Notes under the pieces: generated by a model
What the model was told of the DNA's origin: nothing
What the model saw: the letters and a program-made list of their open reading frames with translations, nothing else
The model's database searches: none
Shown here: positions 23,552 through 32,185 of the stretch, in pieces
How the letters are laid out: each line of letters begins with the position of its first letter
Position numbering within the stretch: the first letter of the stretch is position 1
Position numbers and translations under genes: made by a program
Assembly (NCBI RefSeq): GCF_000373565.1
Contig: NZ_KB891831.1
Span: 125,330-189,329 of the forward strand
Direction: 5' to 3'
Source: Streptomyces sp. HmicA12
GTDB taxonomy: Bacteria; Actinomycetota; Actinomycetes; Streptomycetales; Streptomycetaceae
DNA length: 64,000 bases

Positions 23552-24273
23552 GCCTGCTCGCCTCCGGGCCGCAACCGGTCATCCCGGACTTCGGGACGGT
23601 CAGTTCGTGCGTGCGGGACAACGGCGTGTTCTGCGTCGACTGGTTCACCGCGAACTTCTCCAGCGTGTTCGGGCCCGCCCTGGGCCAGCACGTCCGCCTC
23701 ACCGTGATCGCGGTCGGCATCGGGTTCCTCATCGCCTTCCCGCTGGCGCTGCTCGCGCACTTCCGGCGGTGGCTGATCAAGCCGCTCGGCGGGCTGACCT
23801 CGTTCCTCTACACGATCCCGCCGATGGCGCTGTTCACGCTCCTCGTCCCGGTGTCGGGGCTCTCCGTGCTCACCGCCGAGATCGCGCTCGTCGCGTACAC
23901 GCTGATGGTGCTGTTCAAGTCGACGCTGAGCGGCCTGTCCGAGGTGCCCGACGACGTACGGCGGGCCGGGGTCGGCATGGGCCTGACCCGGCGGGAGATC
24001 CTGTGGCGGATCGAGCTGCCGCTCGCGCTGCCCGCCGTGATCAGCGGGCTCAGGGTCGCGACCGTCACCACGATCAGTGTGGTCGAGGTGGCGGCGTTCA
24101 TCATCGACCAGGGGCTCGGTTCGCCGATCATCCAGGGGCTGCAGTCGCCGTTCAACACCCAGTTCATCGGGGCCGGACTGCTCGCTGTGGCGCTCGCGCT
24201 CGCCGCCGACGGGCTGCTCGTGCTCGTCGGCCGGGCGCTCACCCCGTGGGCCAGGACGCGGAGGACCGTCTGA
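23548..24273 (+). CDS. Opu-type ABC transporter permease
   Basis: 241 residues with about five or six membrane helices and the BPD_transp_1 EAA-loop region (EVPDDVRRAGVGMGLTRREILWRIELPLALPAVISGL). An N-terminal segment with two cysteines (SSCVRDNGVFCVDWF) precedes helix 1 and may face outside. GTG 23548 overlaps the ATPase stop by 4 bases. Two different permeases in one operon is the usual arrangement of OpuB/OpuC systems. Confidence 0.9.
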   Translation: MSLLASGPQPVIPDFGTVSSCVRDNGVFCVDWFTANFSSVFGPALGQHVRLTVIAVGIGFLIAFPLALLAHFRRWLIKPLGGLTSFLYTIPPMALFTLLVPVSGLSVLTAEIALVAYTLMVLFKSTLSGLSEVPDDVRRAGVGMGLTRREILWRIELPLALPAVISGLRVATVTTISVVEVAAFIIDQGLGSPIIQGLQSPFNTQFIGAGLLAVALALAADGLLVLVGRALTPWARTRRTV

Positions 24274-24920
24274 TGCACACCTTCTGGGCGAGCTTCTCGT
24301 TCATGGCCGACCACTTCGGGCTGCTGCTCGACCGGACCGGCGACCATCTGCTGCTCTCCGCCGCCGCCGTCGCCGTGGCACTGGTGATCGCGGTGCCGCT
24401 CGGCGTGTGGCTGGGGCACCGGGGCAAGGGGGCGTTCCTCACCGTCAGCATCTCCAACATCGGGCGTGCGCTGCCGTCCCTCGCCCTGATCGCGATCTTC
24501 CTGGGGCTGCTCGGCATCGGCTTCGTGAACGTGATGACGGCCCTCGTCGTCATGGCCGTGCCGCCCGTCCTCACCCACGCCTATCTGTCGGTGGAGCAGG
24601 TCGACGCCGATCTCGTACGGGCCGCGCGCGGGATGGGGCTGACGGAGTGGCAGATCCTGTGGCGGGTCGAACTGCCCCTGGCGCTGCCGGTGTTGTTCAC
24701 GGGCATCAGGATCGCCGCCGTGTACGTCATCTCCAGCGCGACCCTCGCGGCCGTCGCCGGCGGCGGCGGGCTCGGCGACATCATCCTCAACCAGGTGTCG
24801 TACGGCCTGTCCGGGGTGATCGCCGCCGCACTGTGGGTGGCGGTGCTCGCGCTGGCCGCCGACGGCCTGTTCGGGGCCGTCGGCAACCGGCTCGCGCCGC
24901 GCGGCACCCGGGTTCGGTAG
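24273..24920 (+). CDS. Opu-type ABC transporter permease (second)
   Basis: 215 residues, five to six membrane helices. The EAA region is VDADLVRAARGMGLTEWQILWRVELPLALPVLFTGI, closely similar to that of the other permease. The helix pair YVISSATLAAVAGGGGLGDII is typical of OpuBB/BD proteins. ATG 24273 shares its A with the upstream stop. It closes the five-gene CocE-transporter operon; a strong hairpin follows at 25022. Confidence 0.9.
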   Translation: MHTFWASFSFMADHFGLLLDRTGDHLLLSAAAVAVALVIAVPLGVWLGHRGKGAFLTVSISNIGRALPSLALIAIFLGLLGIGFVNVMTALVVMAVPPVLTHAYLSVEQVDADLVRAARGMGLTEWQILWRVELPLALPVLFTGIRIAAVYVISSATLAAVAGGGGLGDIILNQVSYGLSGVIAAALWVAVLALAADGLFGAVGNRLAPRGTRVR

Positions 24921-25021
24921 CCCGGGTCGCAGCCCCCTTCGCGTCGCATGAGGCGCCCGACCTCCGGCAAGACCCTGGGGGTGCGCCGATCGGACGAGTG
25001 GTGGACAACGACCACAGCGAC

Positions 25022-25058
25022 GTCAGGGGCGGGGCCGTGGTTCGGCCCCGCCCCTGAC
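25022..25058. terminator. bidirectional terminator after the transporter operon and the lipase gene
   Basis: A perfect 15-base stem (25022-25036 with 25044-25058) around the 7-base loop GTGGTTC, rich in GGGGC. It lies between convergent genes, so it can stop transcription from both sides. Confidence 0.85.
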
Positions 25059-25095
25059 GAACTACGGCTGGATCACTGCCCCCGCGAGGCTCCTG

Positions 25096-26064
25096 TCACT
25101 TGACCGGCCCCGTGGGGCCGGTGAGCGGCAGCACGGTCTGGCACGTGACCGGGCGCGGGTGCGCGGGGTCGAGCGCGTTCAGCACGTACGTGAGGCTGAT
25201 CGGGTCGTACGCGGCCTCCAGGTGGTCGGTGAGGTCCTTGGCGCAGGCGTCCTGAACGCGGATGTTCTTGACGGTCGCGCCCGGGCCCGCCGTGAGGTAG
25301 CTGTTCGTGTACGGCGTGACGACCTCGTCGTACTTGCTGGCGATGACCGTGTAGTCGACGCCGGGCACGGTGTCGCCGCCCGCGTCGAGCTCCTTGTTGA
25401 AGTCGGAGCCGATCTCCTGCTCGACGAGGGCCGGGCTCGTCTTGGTGAGCAGGTCGTTGGCGGGTTCCAGGATGTGCAGGGCGCGGCCCAGTTCGGTGAT
25501 GCCGCTGAGGGTGGTGCCGTGGTTGGAGGGGGTGATGCCGATGAGCTTGGCGACCTTTCCGGCCGCGCTCGGGTCGTTCTTCAGGTAGTGACGGGGCATC
25601 GGGCCGCCGCCCTGCGAGTGGCCGACCAGGTCGACCTCGGCGGCGCCGGTGGCGGCCCGCACCTTGTCGACGAAGGTGCCGAGCTTCGCGGCGCTGGTCT
25701 TCATGGCGCCGGTGCCCTGGACCGCGGAGGACTCGTCGTCGGCGCCGTAGTTGAAGGCGAAGACGCAGTAGCCGTTGTTGGCCAGCAGGGGCGCGGCGCC
25801 GCGCCAGTTGTCGTTCATGTTCTCGAGCGTGCCGTGCACGAGGACGACCGGCTGCGGGTGCTCCGCGCTCGGCCTGCAGCCCCAGTCGTTGGCTCCGGGA
25901 GGCGCCTCACCCGCTTTGAAGAATCCCTTCAGGAATCCGCTGGTGAAGCTGTACTCGACCGGCTGCGCATCCTGCGTCGCGGCCGCGTTCGGAGCCCCAA
26001 GGGCGACCAGCCCGGAAATCCCCAGGGCGCCCGCGGCAACCGCGCCGAATATCTTGCGTCTCAT
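25096..26064 (-). CDS. secreted lipase/esterase (Lipase_2-like)
   Basis: 322 residues. A signal peptide (MRRKIFGAVAAGALGISGLV to PNAAA) is followed by an alpha/beta hydrolase core. The early strand is PVVLVHGTLENMNDNWRGAAP, the nucleophile elbow is DLVGHSQGGGPMPRHYL, and the late catalytic His is in DLTDHLEAAYDP. Cysteines near residues 63 and 308 could form disulfides. It resembles secreted triacylglycerol lipases of Streptomyces. It is divergent from the PucR-type regulator, with a 318-base promoter region between them. Confidence 0.85.
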   Translation of the reverse strand: MRRKIFGAVAAGALGISGLVALGAPNAAATQDAQPVEYSFTSGFLKGFFKAGEAPPGANDWGCRPSAEHPQPVVLVHGTLENMNDNWRGAAPLLANNGYCVFAFNYGADDESSAVQGTGAMKTSAAKLGTFVDKVRAATGAAEVDLVGHSQGGGPMPRHYLKNDPSAAGKVAKLIGITPSNHGTTLSGITELGRALHILEPANDLLTKTSPALVEQEIGSDFNKELDAGGDTVPGVDYTVIASKYDEVVTPYTNSYLTAGPGATVKNIRVQDACAKDLTDHLEAAYDPISLTYVLNALDPAHPRPVTCQTVLPLTGPTGPVK

Positions 26065-26303
26065 TTCCAGTACCGTCCCTTGTTCTGGAATACCGCGACA
26101 ATCGCGGCGTCGGACGGCGAGAAGCTAGAAGGGAGTCCGGGGCCACGGCAACGGTGTGGACCAAGAGATCCGTGGGGCGCGCAGGGCGGTGCCAGGATTG
26201 ACCGACGGCCGATCACGAAGGTGTCATCCGCGTGAGTGCTTTGCCGGTGGCCCGGCTCGGACGAACGGCAATACCGCTGGTGAACGACCGACTAGCAGCG
26301 GTA

Positions 26304-26352
26304 GTTGACTTCATGTCAACACCTTGACCCGCGAGTAACCTCGTCCCATACT
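26304..26352 (+). promoter_or_regulatory. inverted repeat and promoter in front of the PucR-type gene
   Basis: GTTGAC (26304-26309) and GTCAAC (26315-26320) form perfect arms around TTCAT. Just downstream TTGACC (26324-26329), 17 bases and CATACT (26347-26352) make a good sigma-70-type promoter for the gene at 26383. The repeat is a candidate operator for this regulator or for control of the divergent lipase. The rest of 26065-26382 has no gene. Confidence 0.5.
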
Positions 26353-26382
26353 CGGCGGGACGGACGGACCTTGAGGTGGGGC

Positions 26383-27654
26383 ATGAACGCTTCCGGCACG
26401 GCCGGCGCGCCGGGTTTCGGTGGCGCGTGGGTCGTCTTTCCGCAGCGCCTCGCGGCGGAACTCCGCAAGGAGAACCGCACGCTCGCAGCCGAGATCATCC
26501 ATGAAATCCGCCGTCATATTCCGGAATTCTCCCGCCCGCTGTCCGGGCAGTTCGGAGCGTCCATCCAGAACGGGGTGGAAACCGCTCTCGCCGAATTCGT
26601 CGACCGCATCGAGGAGGGCGGCGGCGAACTCGACGCGCAGCGTCTGCCGGTCTACCGGGCCCTGGGCCGCGGCGAGCTGTCGGAGGGGCGCAGCCTGGAC
26701 GCGCTGCAGGCCGCGTACCGGCTCGGCGCCCGGGTCGCGTACCGGCGTTACGTCCGGGTCGCCCGTCGGCTGTCGCTCGGCACGGACGCGGTGGCGCAGC
26801 TCGCGGAGACCGCGTTCACGCACATCGACGAGATCGCGGCCGCGTCCGTCGCCGCGTACGCGCAGGCCCAGGCCGACGCGGCCGGCACGCTCGGGCGCCG
26901 CAGGCACCGGCTGCTCACCCTGCTCGTCGCGCCGGACCCGTCCCCGGGCCCCGCGCCGCGGACCGCGCGGGCGGACGCCGTGCCCGACGACGTGCTGATC
27001 CAGGCGGCCCGGGACGCGGAGTGGGTCCTGCCGGAGACGGTGGTGGCGGTCGCCCTCGGCCCGCGCGTTCAGGGGCCGCGCGACGTGACGGCCCCGGCCC
27101 CGCGACCGGACGGCGCGGCGTCGCGCGGGCTGCGGCTGCCGTCCGTGGTCCTCGCCGACCTCGACGGGTCCGCGCCCTGCCTGCTCGTGCCCGAGCCCGC
27201 CGTGCATCTCGCCGATCCCCGGGTGCGGCAGGTGCTGCACGACCGGGTGGGCGTGACGGGGCCGGTCGTGCCGTTGCGGCAGGCCGCCGACTCCCTGCGC
27301 TGGGCCCGTTCGCTGCGCGCCCGGATCGCGGCGGGCGGGCCGGACGACGCGGACCGGCGGCTCACCGATCTGCTGCTGCTCGCCGACCCCCCGCTGGTGC
27401 GGCTGATGGCGGCCCGGCGCCTCGCCCCGCTCGACACGCTCACCCCGAAACAGCGCGACCGCCTCGCCCACACCCTGCTCGCGCATCTGCAGACCCCGCA
27501 CGGCAGCGCCCCGGAACTCGCCGAGCGCCTGGCGATCCACCCGCAGACCGCCCGGCAGCGGCTGCACCACCTCCAGCGCCTGTTCGGCGAGCAGCTCACC
27601 GATCCGGACGCCCGCTTCGAGCTGGAGGCGGCGCTGCGGGCGGGCCTCGCCTGA
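26383..27654 (+). CDS. PucR-type helix-turn-helix regulator
   Basis: 423 residues. The N-terminal 180 residues are helical and contain a RsbRD-like domain (PEFSRPLSGQFGASIQNGVE, then GELSEGRSLDALQAAYRLGARVAYRRY). A GGDEF-like/CdaR middle region follows, and the C-terminal PucR HTH is HGSAPELAERLAIHPQTARQRLHHLQRLFGE with the usual spacing. Such regulators activate nearby hydrolases or antibiotic genes. ATG 26383 has the ribosome binding site GAGGTGGGG; an upstream start at 26305 would run through the promoter. It is divergent from the lipase. Confidence 0.88.
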   Translation: MNASGTAGAPGFGGAWVVFPQRLAAELRKENRTLAAEIIHEIRRHIPEFSRPLSGQFGASIQNGVETALAEFVDRIEEGGGELDAQRLPVYRALGRGELSEGRSLDALQAAYRLGARVAYRRYVRVARRLSLGTDAVAQLAETAFTHIDEIAAASVAAYAQAQADAAGTLGRRRHRLLTLLVAPDPSPGPAPRTARADAVPDDVLIQAARDAEWVLPETVVAVALGPRVQGPRDVTAPAPRPDGAASRGLRLPSVVLADLDGSAPCLLVPEPAVHLADPRVRQVLHDRVGVTGPVVPLRQAADSLRWARSLRARIAAGGPDDADRRLTDLLLLADPPLVRLMAARRLAPLDTLTPKQRDRLAHTLLAHLQTPHGSAPELAERLAIHPQTARQRLHHLQRLFGEQLTDPDARFELEAALRAGLA

Positions 27655-27724
27655 GCCGCGCCGCCCGCAGGCCCGGGGAATATGCCGGGGGCGGTCCCGG
27701 TTGACGGCCGCGAAGGAGGCAACA

Positions 27725-28072
27725 GTGGAGCAGAAGTACTACACGCACGGGACGGCCGCGGAGCGCTGGGAGCGCGCGCGGATGTTCTTCGACGCGAAGG
27801 AGTACGCGACCGCCGCCCGGATCCTGGACGGCCTCGTCGCGGAGGTCCCGGAGCAGGTCGGCCCGCGTCTGCTGCTGGCCCGTTCCTACTACCACTCGGC
27901 GCAACTGCGTCGCGCCGAGACCGAGTTGCGCACCATCGTGGAGCGCGACCCGGTGGAGCACTACGCCCGGCTGATGCTCGGCCGCACCCTGGAGCGGCAG
28001 GGCCGGGACGCCGAGGCGGCCCCGCACCTGCGGATGGCGGCGGTGTTCGCCGGGGACTTTCCCGAGGTCTGA
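27725..28072 (+). CDS. tetratricopeptide-repeat protein
   Basis: 115 residues. Two to three TPR-like helical pairs are visible: AAERWERARMFFDAKEYATAARILDGL, VGPRLLLARSYYHSAQLRRAETELRTIVERDP, and EHYARLMLGRTLERQGRDAEAAPHLRMA. GTG 27725 follows the strong site AAGGAGG at 27712-27718. The small soluble scaffold has no known partner here. It is conserved in many Streptomyces, judging by my memory of the family. Confidence 0.85.
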   Translation: MEQKYYTHGTAAERWERARMFFDAKEYATAARILDGLVAEVPEQVGPRLLLARSYYHSAQLRRAETELRTIVERDPVEHYARLMLGRTLERQGRDAEAAPHLRMAAVFAGDFPEV

Positions 28073-28101
28073 CCGGGGCTCTCCCCCGGGCCGGCGCGTG
28101 A

Positions 28102-28135
28102 CGGTGCGGCCGGGTGTGCCAACCCGGCCGCACCG
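28102..28135. terminator. hairpin terminator after TPR gene
   Basis: 14-base perfect arms (28102-28115 and 28122-28135) with the loop GTGCCA lie 30 bases after the TPR stop and 34 bases before the methyltransferase start. Confidence 0.75.
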
Positions 28136-28169
28136 CCGTGAGCTGCGGCTCGGCTAGCCTTGCTGCACG

Positions 28170-29381
28170 ATGAACCGCACCGACAAGGCCGCCCCCGCCC
28201 CCGTCCTGACCACGCCCTGGTCGGACATCGCGCTGACCCGGTACCCCGAGGACCCGCGCGACCGGCTGCGCGCCTGGGACGCAGCCGACAGCTACCTCCT
28301 CAAGCACCTCGCCGAGCAGGGCACCGACCTGTCCGGCGCCGTCGTGGTGGTCGGCGACCGCTGGGGCGCGCTCGCCACGGCGCTCACCGGGACGGGCGGC
28401 TGCACGCCGACCCTGATCTCGGACTCCTACCTCGGCCAACAGGCGACGTACGCGAATCTGGAGCGGAACAGCCGCGCGGGCGCGACGCTCCTCACCACGC
28501 GGGACACCCCGCCGGCCCGTGTCGACGTGCTGCTCGTGCGCGTGCCCAAGAGCCTCGCCCTGCTGGAGGACCAGCTGCACCGCCTGCGGCCGGCCGTCCA
28601 CCCGGGCACCGTGGTCATCGGCACCGGCATGGTGAAGGAGATCCACACCTCGACGCTGAACCTGTTCGAGCGAATCATCGGCCCGACCCGCACCTCCCTC
28701 GCGGAGAAGAAGGCGCGGCTGATCTTCACCACGCCCGAGCCGGCACTGACGCCGGACCCGAACCCCTGGCCCTTGCGCTATCAGCTCCCCGACGACATCG
28801 GCCCGTTGGCGAGCGGCACCGTCGTCAACCACGCGGGCGTGTTCTGCGCCGAGCACCTCGACATCGGCACCCGGTTCCTGCTGCGGCACCTGCCGAACGA
28901 CACCGGGGCCCGCCGGATCGTGGACCTCGGCTGCGGGAACGGCGTCGTGGGCACGGCCGCCGCGCTCACCCACCCCCAGGCCGATGTCCTGTTCACCGAC
29001 GAGTCCCACCAAGCGGTGGCGTCGGCCGAGGCGACGTACGAGGCGAACGCCGCCGGGCGGGCGGGCACGGCCCGCTTCCGGGTCGGCGACGGACTGGCGG
29101 GGGTGGCCGACGACAGCGTCGACCTCGTCCTGAACAACCCGCCGTTCCACTCGCACCAGGCGACAACCGACGCGACGGCCTGGCGGATGTTCACGCAGGC
29201 GCGCGCCGCGTTGCGCCCCGGCGGCGAGCTGTGGGTCGTCGGCAACCGGCACCTCGGCTACCACCTCAAGCTGCGCCGCCTGTTCGGCAACAGTGAACTC
29301 GTCGCCGGTGACCCGAAGTTCGTGATCCTGAAGGCGGTCAAGCGAGAGCCCTCAGGTCGCCGGGGAGCCCAGCGCCGGTGA
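28170..29381 (+). CDS. RlmG/RsmC-like rRNA guanine-N2 methyltransferase
   Basis: 403 residues in two related domains. The N-terminal half (to about 200) is a degenerate Rossmann domain. The C-terminal half carries the SAM motif DLGCGNGVVG (near 251) and the N6/N2-type catalytic NNPPFH (about 321-326), followed by GGELWVVGNRHLGYHLKLRR, a signature of RlmG and RsmC. These enzymes methylate a guanine in 23S or 16S rRNA. The last 30 bases overlap the convergent MFS gene. No ribosomal neighbours are present to decide between the two activities. Confidence 0.82.
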   Translation: MNRTDKAAPAPVLTTPWSDIALTRYPEDPRDRLRAWDAADSYLLKHLAEQGTDLSGAVVVVGDRWGALATALTGTGGCTPTLISDSYLGQQATYANLERNSRAGATLLTTRDTPPARVDVLLVRVPKSLALLEDQLHRLRPAVHPGTVVIGTGMVKEIHTSTLNLFERIIGPTRTSLAEKKARLIFTTPEPALTPDPNPWPLRYQLPDDIGPLASGTVVNHAGVFCAEHLDIGTRFLLRHLPNDTGARRIVDLGCGNGVVGTAAALTHPQADVLFTDESHQAVASAEATYEANAAGRAGTARFRVGDGLAGVADDSVDLVLNNPPFHSHQATTDATAWRMFTQARAALRPGGELWVVGNRHLGYHLKLRRLFGNSELVAGDPKFVILKAVKREPSGRRGAQRR

Positions 29382-30569
29382 CGCGGCGAGCGCGGCGGCC
29401 AGCAGGCAGACCGCGCCGCATCCGGCCAGGAACGTCCCGGCTCCCCAGGCCGCCGCGACGATCCCCGCGAGCGGCAGCAGGAGCGGGCTCAGGCCGAGGG
29501 TGCACAGCGAGGTGACGGAGGTGACCCGGCCGACGCAGTCGGGTGCCGTCCACCGTTGGAGCAGGGCGTGCCCGAGCACCATGGGGACCCCGCTCGCCGC
29601 GCCGAGCAGCGCGCACAGGGCCACGGAGGCGCCGGGCCCCGGCCGGGCCAGTCCCAGTGCGGCGACGAGTACGGCGGTGGCGGCGAGGCTCGCGGCGAGC
29701 AGGGCGCGCTGCGCGGGAACGTCTCGTACGACGGTCAGCGCGACACCGATCACGGCGCCCGCCACGCTGAACGCGCCGAGCAGCAGCGACAGCGTGCCGG
29801 GGCTCCAGCCGCGCTCGTCGGTGAGCAGCACGAGGGCGGCGCCGACCGGGCCGCTGAAGCACATCTCGCCGAGCCCGATGACGACGACGAGCCGGACGAG
29901 TCGCGGCCGCTTGCTCAAGTAGCGCATGCCGTCACGGAGTTGGGCCCAGGCCGAGACGTCCGTCCGCGTCGGGGCACCGGGCACCCGCAGGGCGGCGAGC
30001 AGCACCAGCGACACCGCGAACAGGGCGCCGACACCGGCGAACGCACCGGCCGCGCCGCTCGTCGTGAGCGCCACCCCGGCCGCGAGCGGACCGACGGTGT
30101 TGCCGAACCGCACCGCGAGCGACCGCATGCCCTGTACGCGCGTCAGCTGGTCCGGCGCGGTGAGGCGCGGCGGCAGCGCGCCCACGGCCGGCATGAACAG
30201 CGCGTCGGCGACGCCGAAGCAGACCGCGAGGACGCACAGCACGGCCACGTGCGCGCCTCCCGCGTACATGACGGCGGCCACCGCGAGGACGGCCAGGCAG
30301 CGCGCCAGGTCGCTGCCGATGAGCACCCGGCGCGGCCCGAACCGGTCGGCGAGCACACCGCCGCCGAGCATGAGGACGGCCCTGGGAACGGCGCCCGCGG
30401 CGAGCACGAATCCGGCCTGCGCGGGCCCTGAGACGTCGACGGCGACCCAGGTCAGGACGGTCATGTGGACGACGTCGCCGGTGACGGACGCGGTGTAGGC
30501 ACCGAGCCAGCGCCACACGTTCGGATCACGGTGGGCGGCGGGCGCGTGGGTGTGCGTCGCCGCGGTCAC
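29352..30569 (-). CDS. MFS efflux transporter
   Basis: 405 residues with 12 predicted helices. The loop 2-3 motif reads GGGVLADRFGPRRVLIGSD, and helix 1 GAYTASVTGDVVHM resembles drug exporters of the TetV/MFS_3 type. Its ATG at 30569 overlaps the stop of the upstream ArsR-type gene by 4 bases, so regulator and pump are one unit. A drug or toxic-metabolite efflux role is likely by family; the substrate is unknown. Confidence 0.88.
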   Translation of the reverse strand: MTAATHTHAPAAHRDPNVWRWLGAYTASVTGDVVHMTVLTWVAVDVSGPAQAGFVLAAGAVPRAVLMLGGGVLADRFGPRRVLIGSDLARCLAVLAVAAVMYAGGAHVAVLCVLAVCFGVADALFMPAVGALPPRLTAPDQLTRVQGMRSLAVRFGNTVGPLAAGVALTTSGAAGAFAGVGALFAVSLVLLAALRVPGAPTRTDVSAWAQLRDGMRYLSKRPRLVRLVVVIGLGEMCFSGPVGAALVLLTDERGWSPGTLSLLLGAFSVAGAVIGVALTVVRDVPAQRALLAASLAATAVLVAALGLARPGPGASVALCALLGAASGVPMVLGHALLQRWTAPDCVGRVTSVTSLCTLGLSPLLLPLAGIVAAAWGAGTFLAGCGAVCLLAAALAASPALGSPAT

Positions 30570-31174
30570 GACTCGTGCGGCCGGTCCGCGGGGAACGCCT
30601 GGAACTGCACGGTGGCGGGCGCGGCCCCCGGCGCGGGTTCCTTGTCCCGGTACCGCGTGACGACCGCGTACAACTCACCTGTCAGTTCCCGGAGTTCGTC
30701 GGGCGTGAGCCGCACGGTGAAGTCGCTGAAGGCGGACACCGCGAACCACTCGTCCGGCATACCGGGGGTCTGCGCGGCGGCCCTGCGCAGCGTCTCGGCG
30801 GCGGCGAGGGCCACGGCCTGTGTGTAGGCGCGGCCTTCGGGGCCGCCGTGCTCGGCGGGATCGTGCTGGGACACGCGGTGCAGCGCCCGCCACCACCGGT
30901 CCCTGCGGTTGCCGCGCTCGACGTCCTCCTCGATGAGCCCGCCCGCGGCGAGCCGTCGCAGGTGATAACTGGCGGCACCCGAGTCCAGCTCGAACCTGCG
31001 GGCCAACTGCCGTGCGGTGGCCGGGCCTTGGCACCGCAGCGCGTCGAGGAGGGCGAGGCGCATGGGGTGGGCGAGGACGCGCAGAGCGGCGGTGTCGAGG
31101 GTGACCTCCCCCTCCGTGTCGGACGTGTCCCGGGCCTTCGGTGCATGAGGGGGATCTCCGGCGGATGCACTCAT
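30566..31174 (-). CDS. ArsR-type winged-helix regulator
   Basis: About 202 residues from ATG 31174 (GTG 31192 is the alternative). The HTH_20 winged helix spans about residues 27-90: LRVLAHPMRLALLDALRCQGPATARQLARRF, then GAASYHLRRLAAGGLIEED. The C-terminal 100 residues form a helical domain common in HTH_20 regulators of MFS pumps. No metal-binding cysteine motif is present, so it is unlikely to sense metals. It is co-translated with the MFS gene. Confidence 0.85.
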   Translation of the reverse strand: MSASAGDPPHAPKARDTSDTEGEVTLDTAALRVLAHPMRLALLDALRCQGPATARQLARRFELDSGAASYHLRRLAAGGLIEEDVERGNRRDRWWRALHRVSQHDPAEHGGPEGRAYTQAVALAAAETLRRAAAQTPGMPDEWFAVSAFSDFTVRLTPDELRELTGELYAVVTRYRDKEPAPGAAPATVQFQAFPADRPHES

Positions 31175-31288
31175 GGGCCCGAGCGTAGACACAGAAGACT
31201 TGTTCGGGAAGAGTCCTTCGCGAAGAAGTGTTCGCGGACGCTTCTTCGCGCGGGTCCTCCGGACCCTTCCCGCGGGTCATGCCGCCGC

Positions 31289-32185
31289 CTAGCGAGGCCC
31301 CCGCACCTCCCGCGACGCCACCTCGCGCCCGTCCGCCTCCTCCCGCACCGCGTGCTCCAACGCCAGGAGGACGGAACGGAGCTCGCCCACATGGCTCCGC
31401 AGCCCCTGCGCGGGAACGACCGGGGCCGGAGCAGGCTCCGCGGCAGGCGCGGCGCTCTCGCCGCCCGCGGCCTCCCGCGCCTCGTCGAGGGAGGTGATGA
31501 CCACGCCGATCAGGGTGTTGACGAGCAGGAACGACGCGAAGAGCACGAAGCTCACGTAGTACGGGATGGTCCATGTGGTCACGTCGAGCCCGGAGCGGAC
31601 CATGTCGCCGATCCCGTCGAGCGTGATGAGCAGGAAGAGGGTCAGCCCGGCGAGCCCCACCGTGCCGTAGTGCTCGGGGTCGCTCCGGCCGAACAGCATC
31701 CAGCCGACCATCGAGTACAGGAAGAGCACGATCGCGCCGACCATCAGGAATCCCACCATGCCCGGCAGACTGCGCCCGATGGCCGTCGCGATGAGCCGTA
31801 CGTGCGGCAGCATGCGCGCCGCCCGCAACACCCGCGCGAGGCGCAGCAGCCGCAGTACACCCGCCCCGCTGTTGCCGAACGGGACCAGGGTCGCGACCAG
31901 CAGGAACAGATCGAAGATGTTCCACGGGTCGGTGAAGAAGGAGCGGGGCCGGTCGGCCTCGGCCAGGGCACGCGCCGCGATCTCCAGGGCGAACAGACCG
32001 AGGAACACGTGCTGGAGATCCGCGAGGAGAGCGCCGTGCGCCCGGAAGAGATGGGGGTATGTCTCGAGAGCCAGCAGCGTCGCGTTACCCAGGATGGACA
32101 GGAGTGCCGCCGCGCTGAATCCGGACGACTCGACGACCGGGCGGGCACGTTCGGCGACGGCTTTCCTGCGGGTTTCTGCAAGCAC
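31289..32185 (-). CDS. bacterial voltage-gated cation channel (NaChBac-like, single domain)
   Basis: 298 residues with six membrane helices. Helix S4 has arginine at every third position (R112, R115, R118, R121, R124). The pore loop between S5 and S6 reads LFLLITLDGIGDMV, where the selectivity filter of bacterial sodium channels is usually T-L-E-S-W. Here it is T188-L-D-G-I192, a Glu-to-Asp and Trp-to-Ile variant. S6 (SFVLFASFLLVNTLIGVVI) is normal, and the C-terminal tail ends in a predicted coiled coil (LRSHVGELRSVLLALEHAVREE) after an Ala/Pro linker. Four subunits form the pore. Ion selectivity is uncertain because of the filter. Confidence 0.88.
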   Translation of the reverse strand: MLAETRRKAVAERARPVVESSGFSAAALLSILGNATLLALETYPHLFRAHGALLADLQHVFLGLFALEIAARALAEADRPRSFFTDPWNIFDLFLLVATLVPFGNSGAGVLRLLRLARVLRAARMLPHVRLIATAIGRSLPGMVGFLMVGAIVLFLYSMVGWMLFGRSDPEHYGTVGLAGLTLFLLITLDGIGDMVRSGLDVTTWTIPYYVSFVLFASFLLVNTLIGVVITSLDEAREAAGGESAAPAAEPAPAPVVPAQGLRSHVGELRSVLLALEHAVREEADGREVASREVRGPR

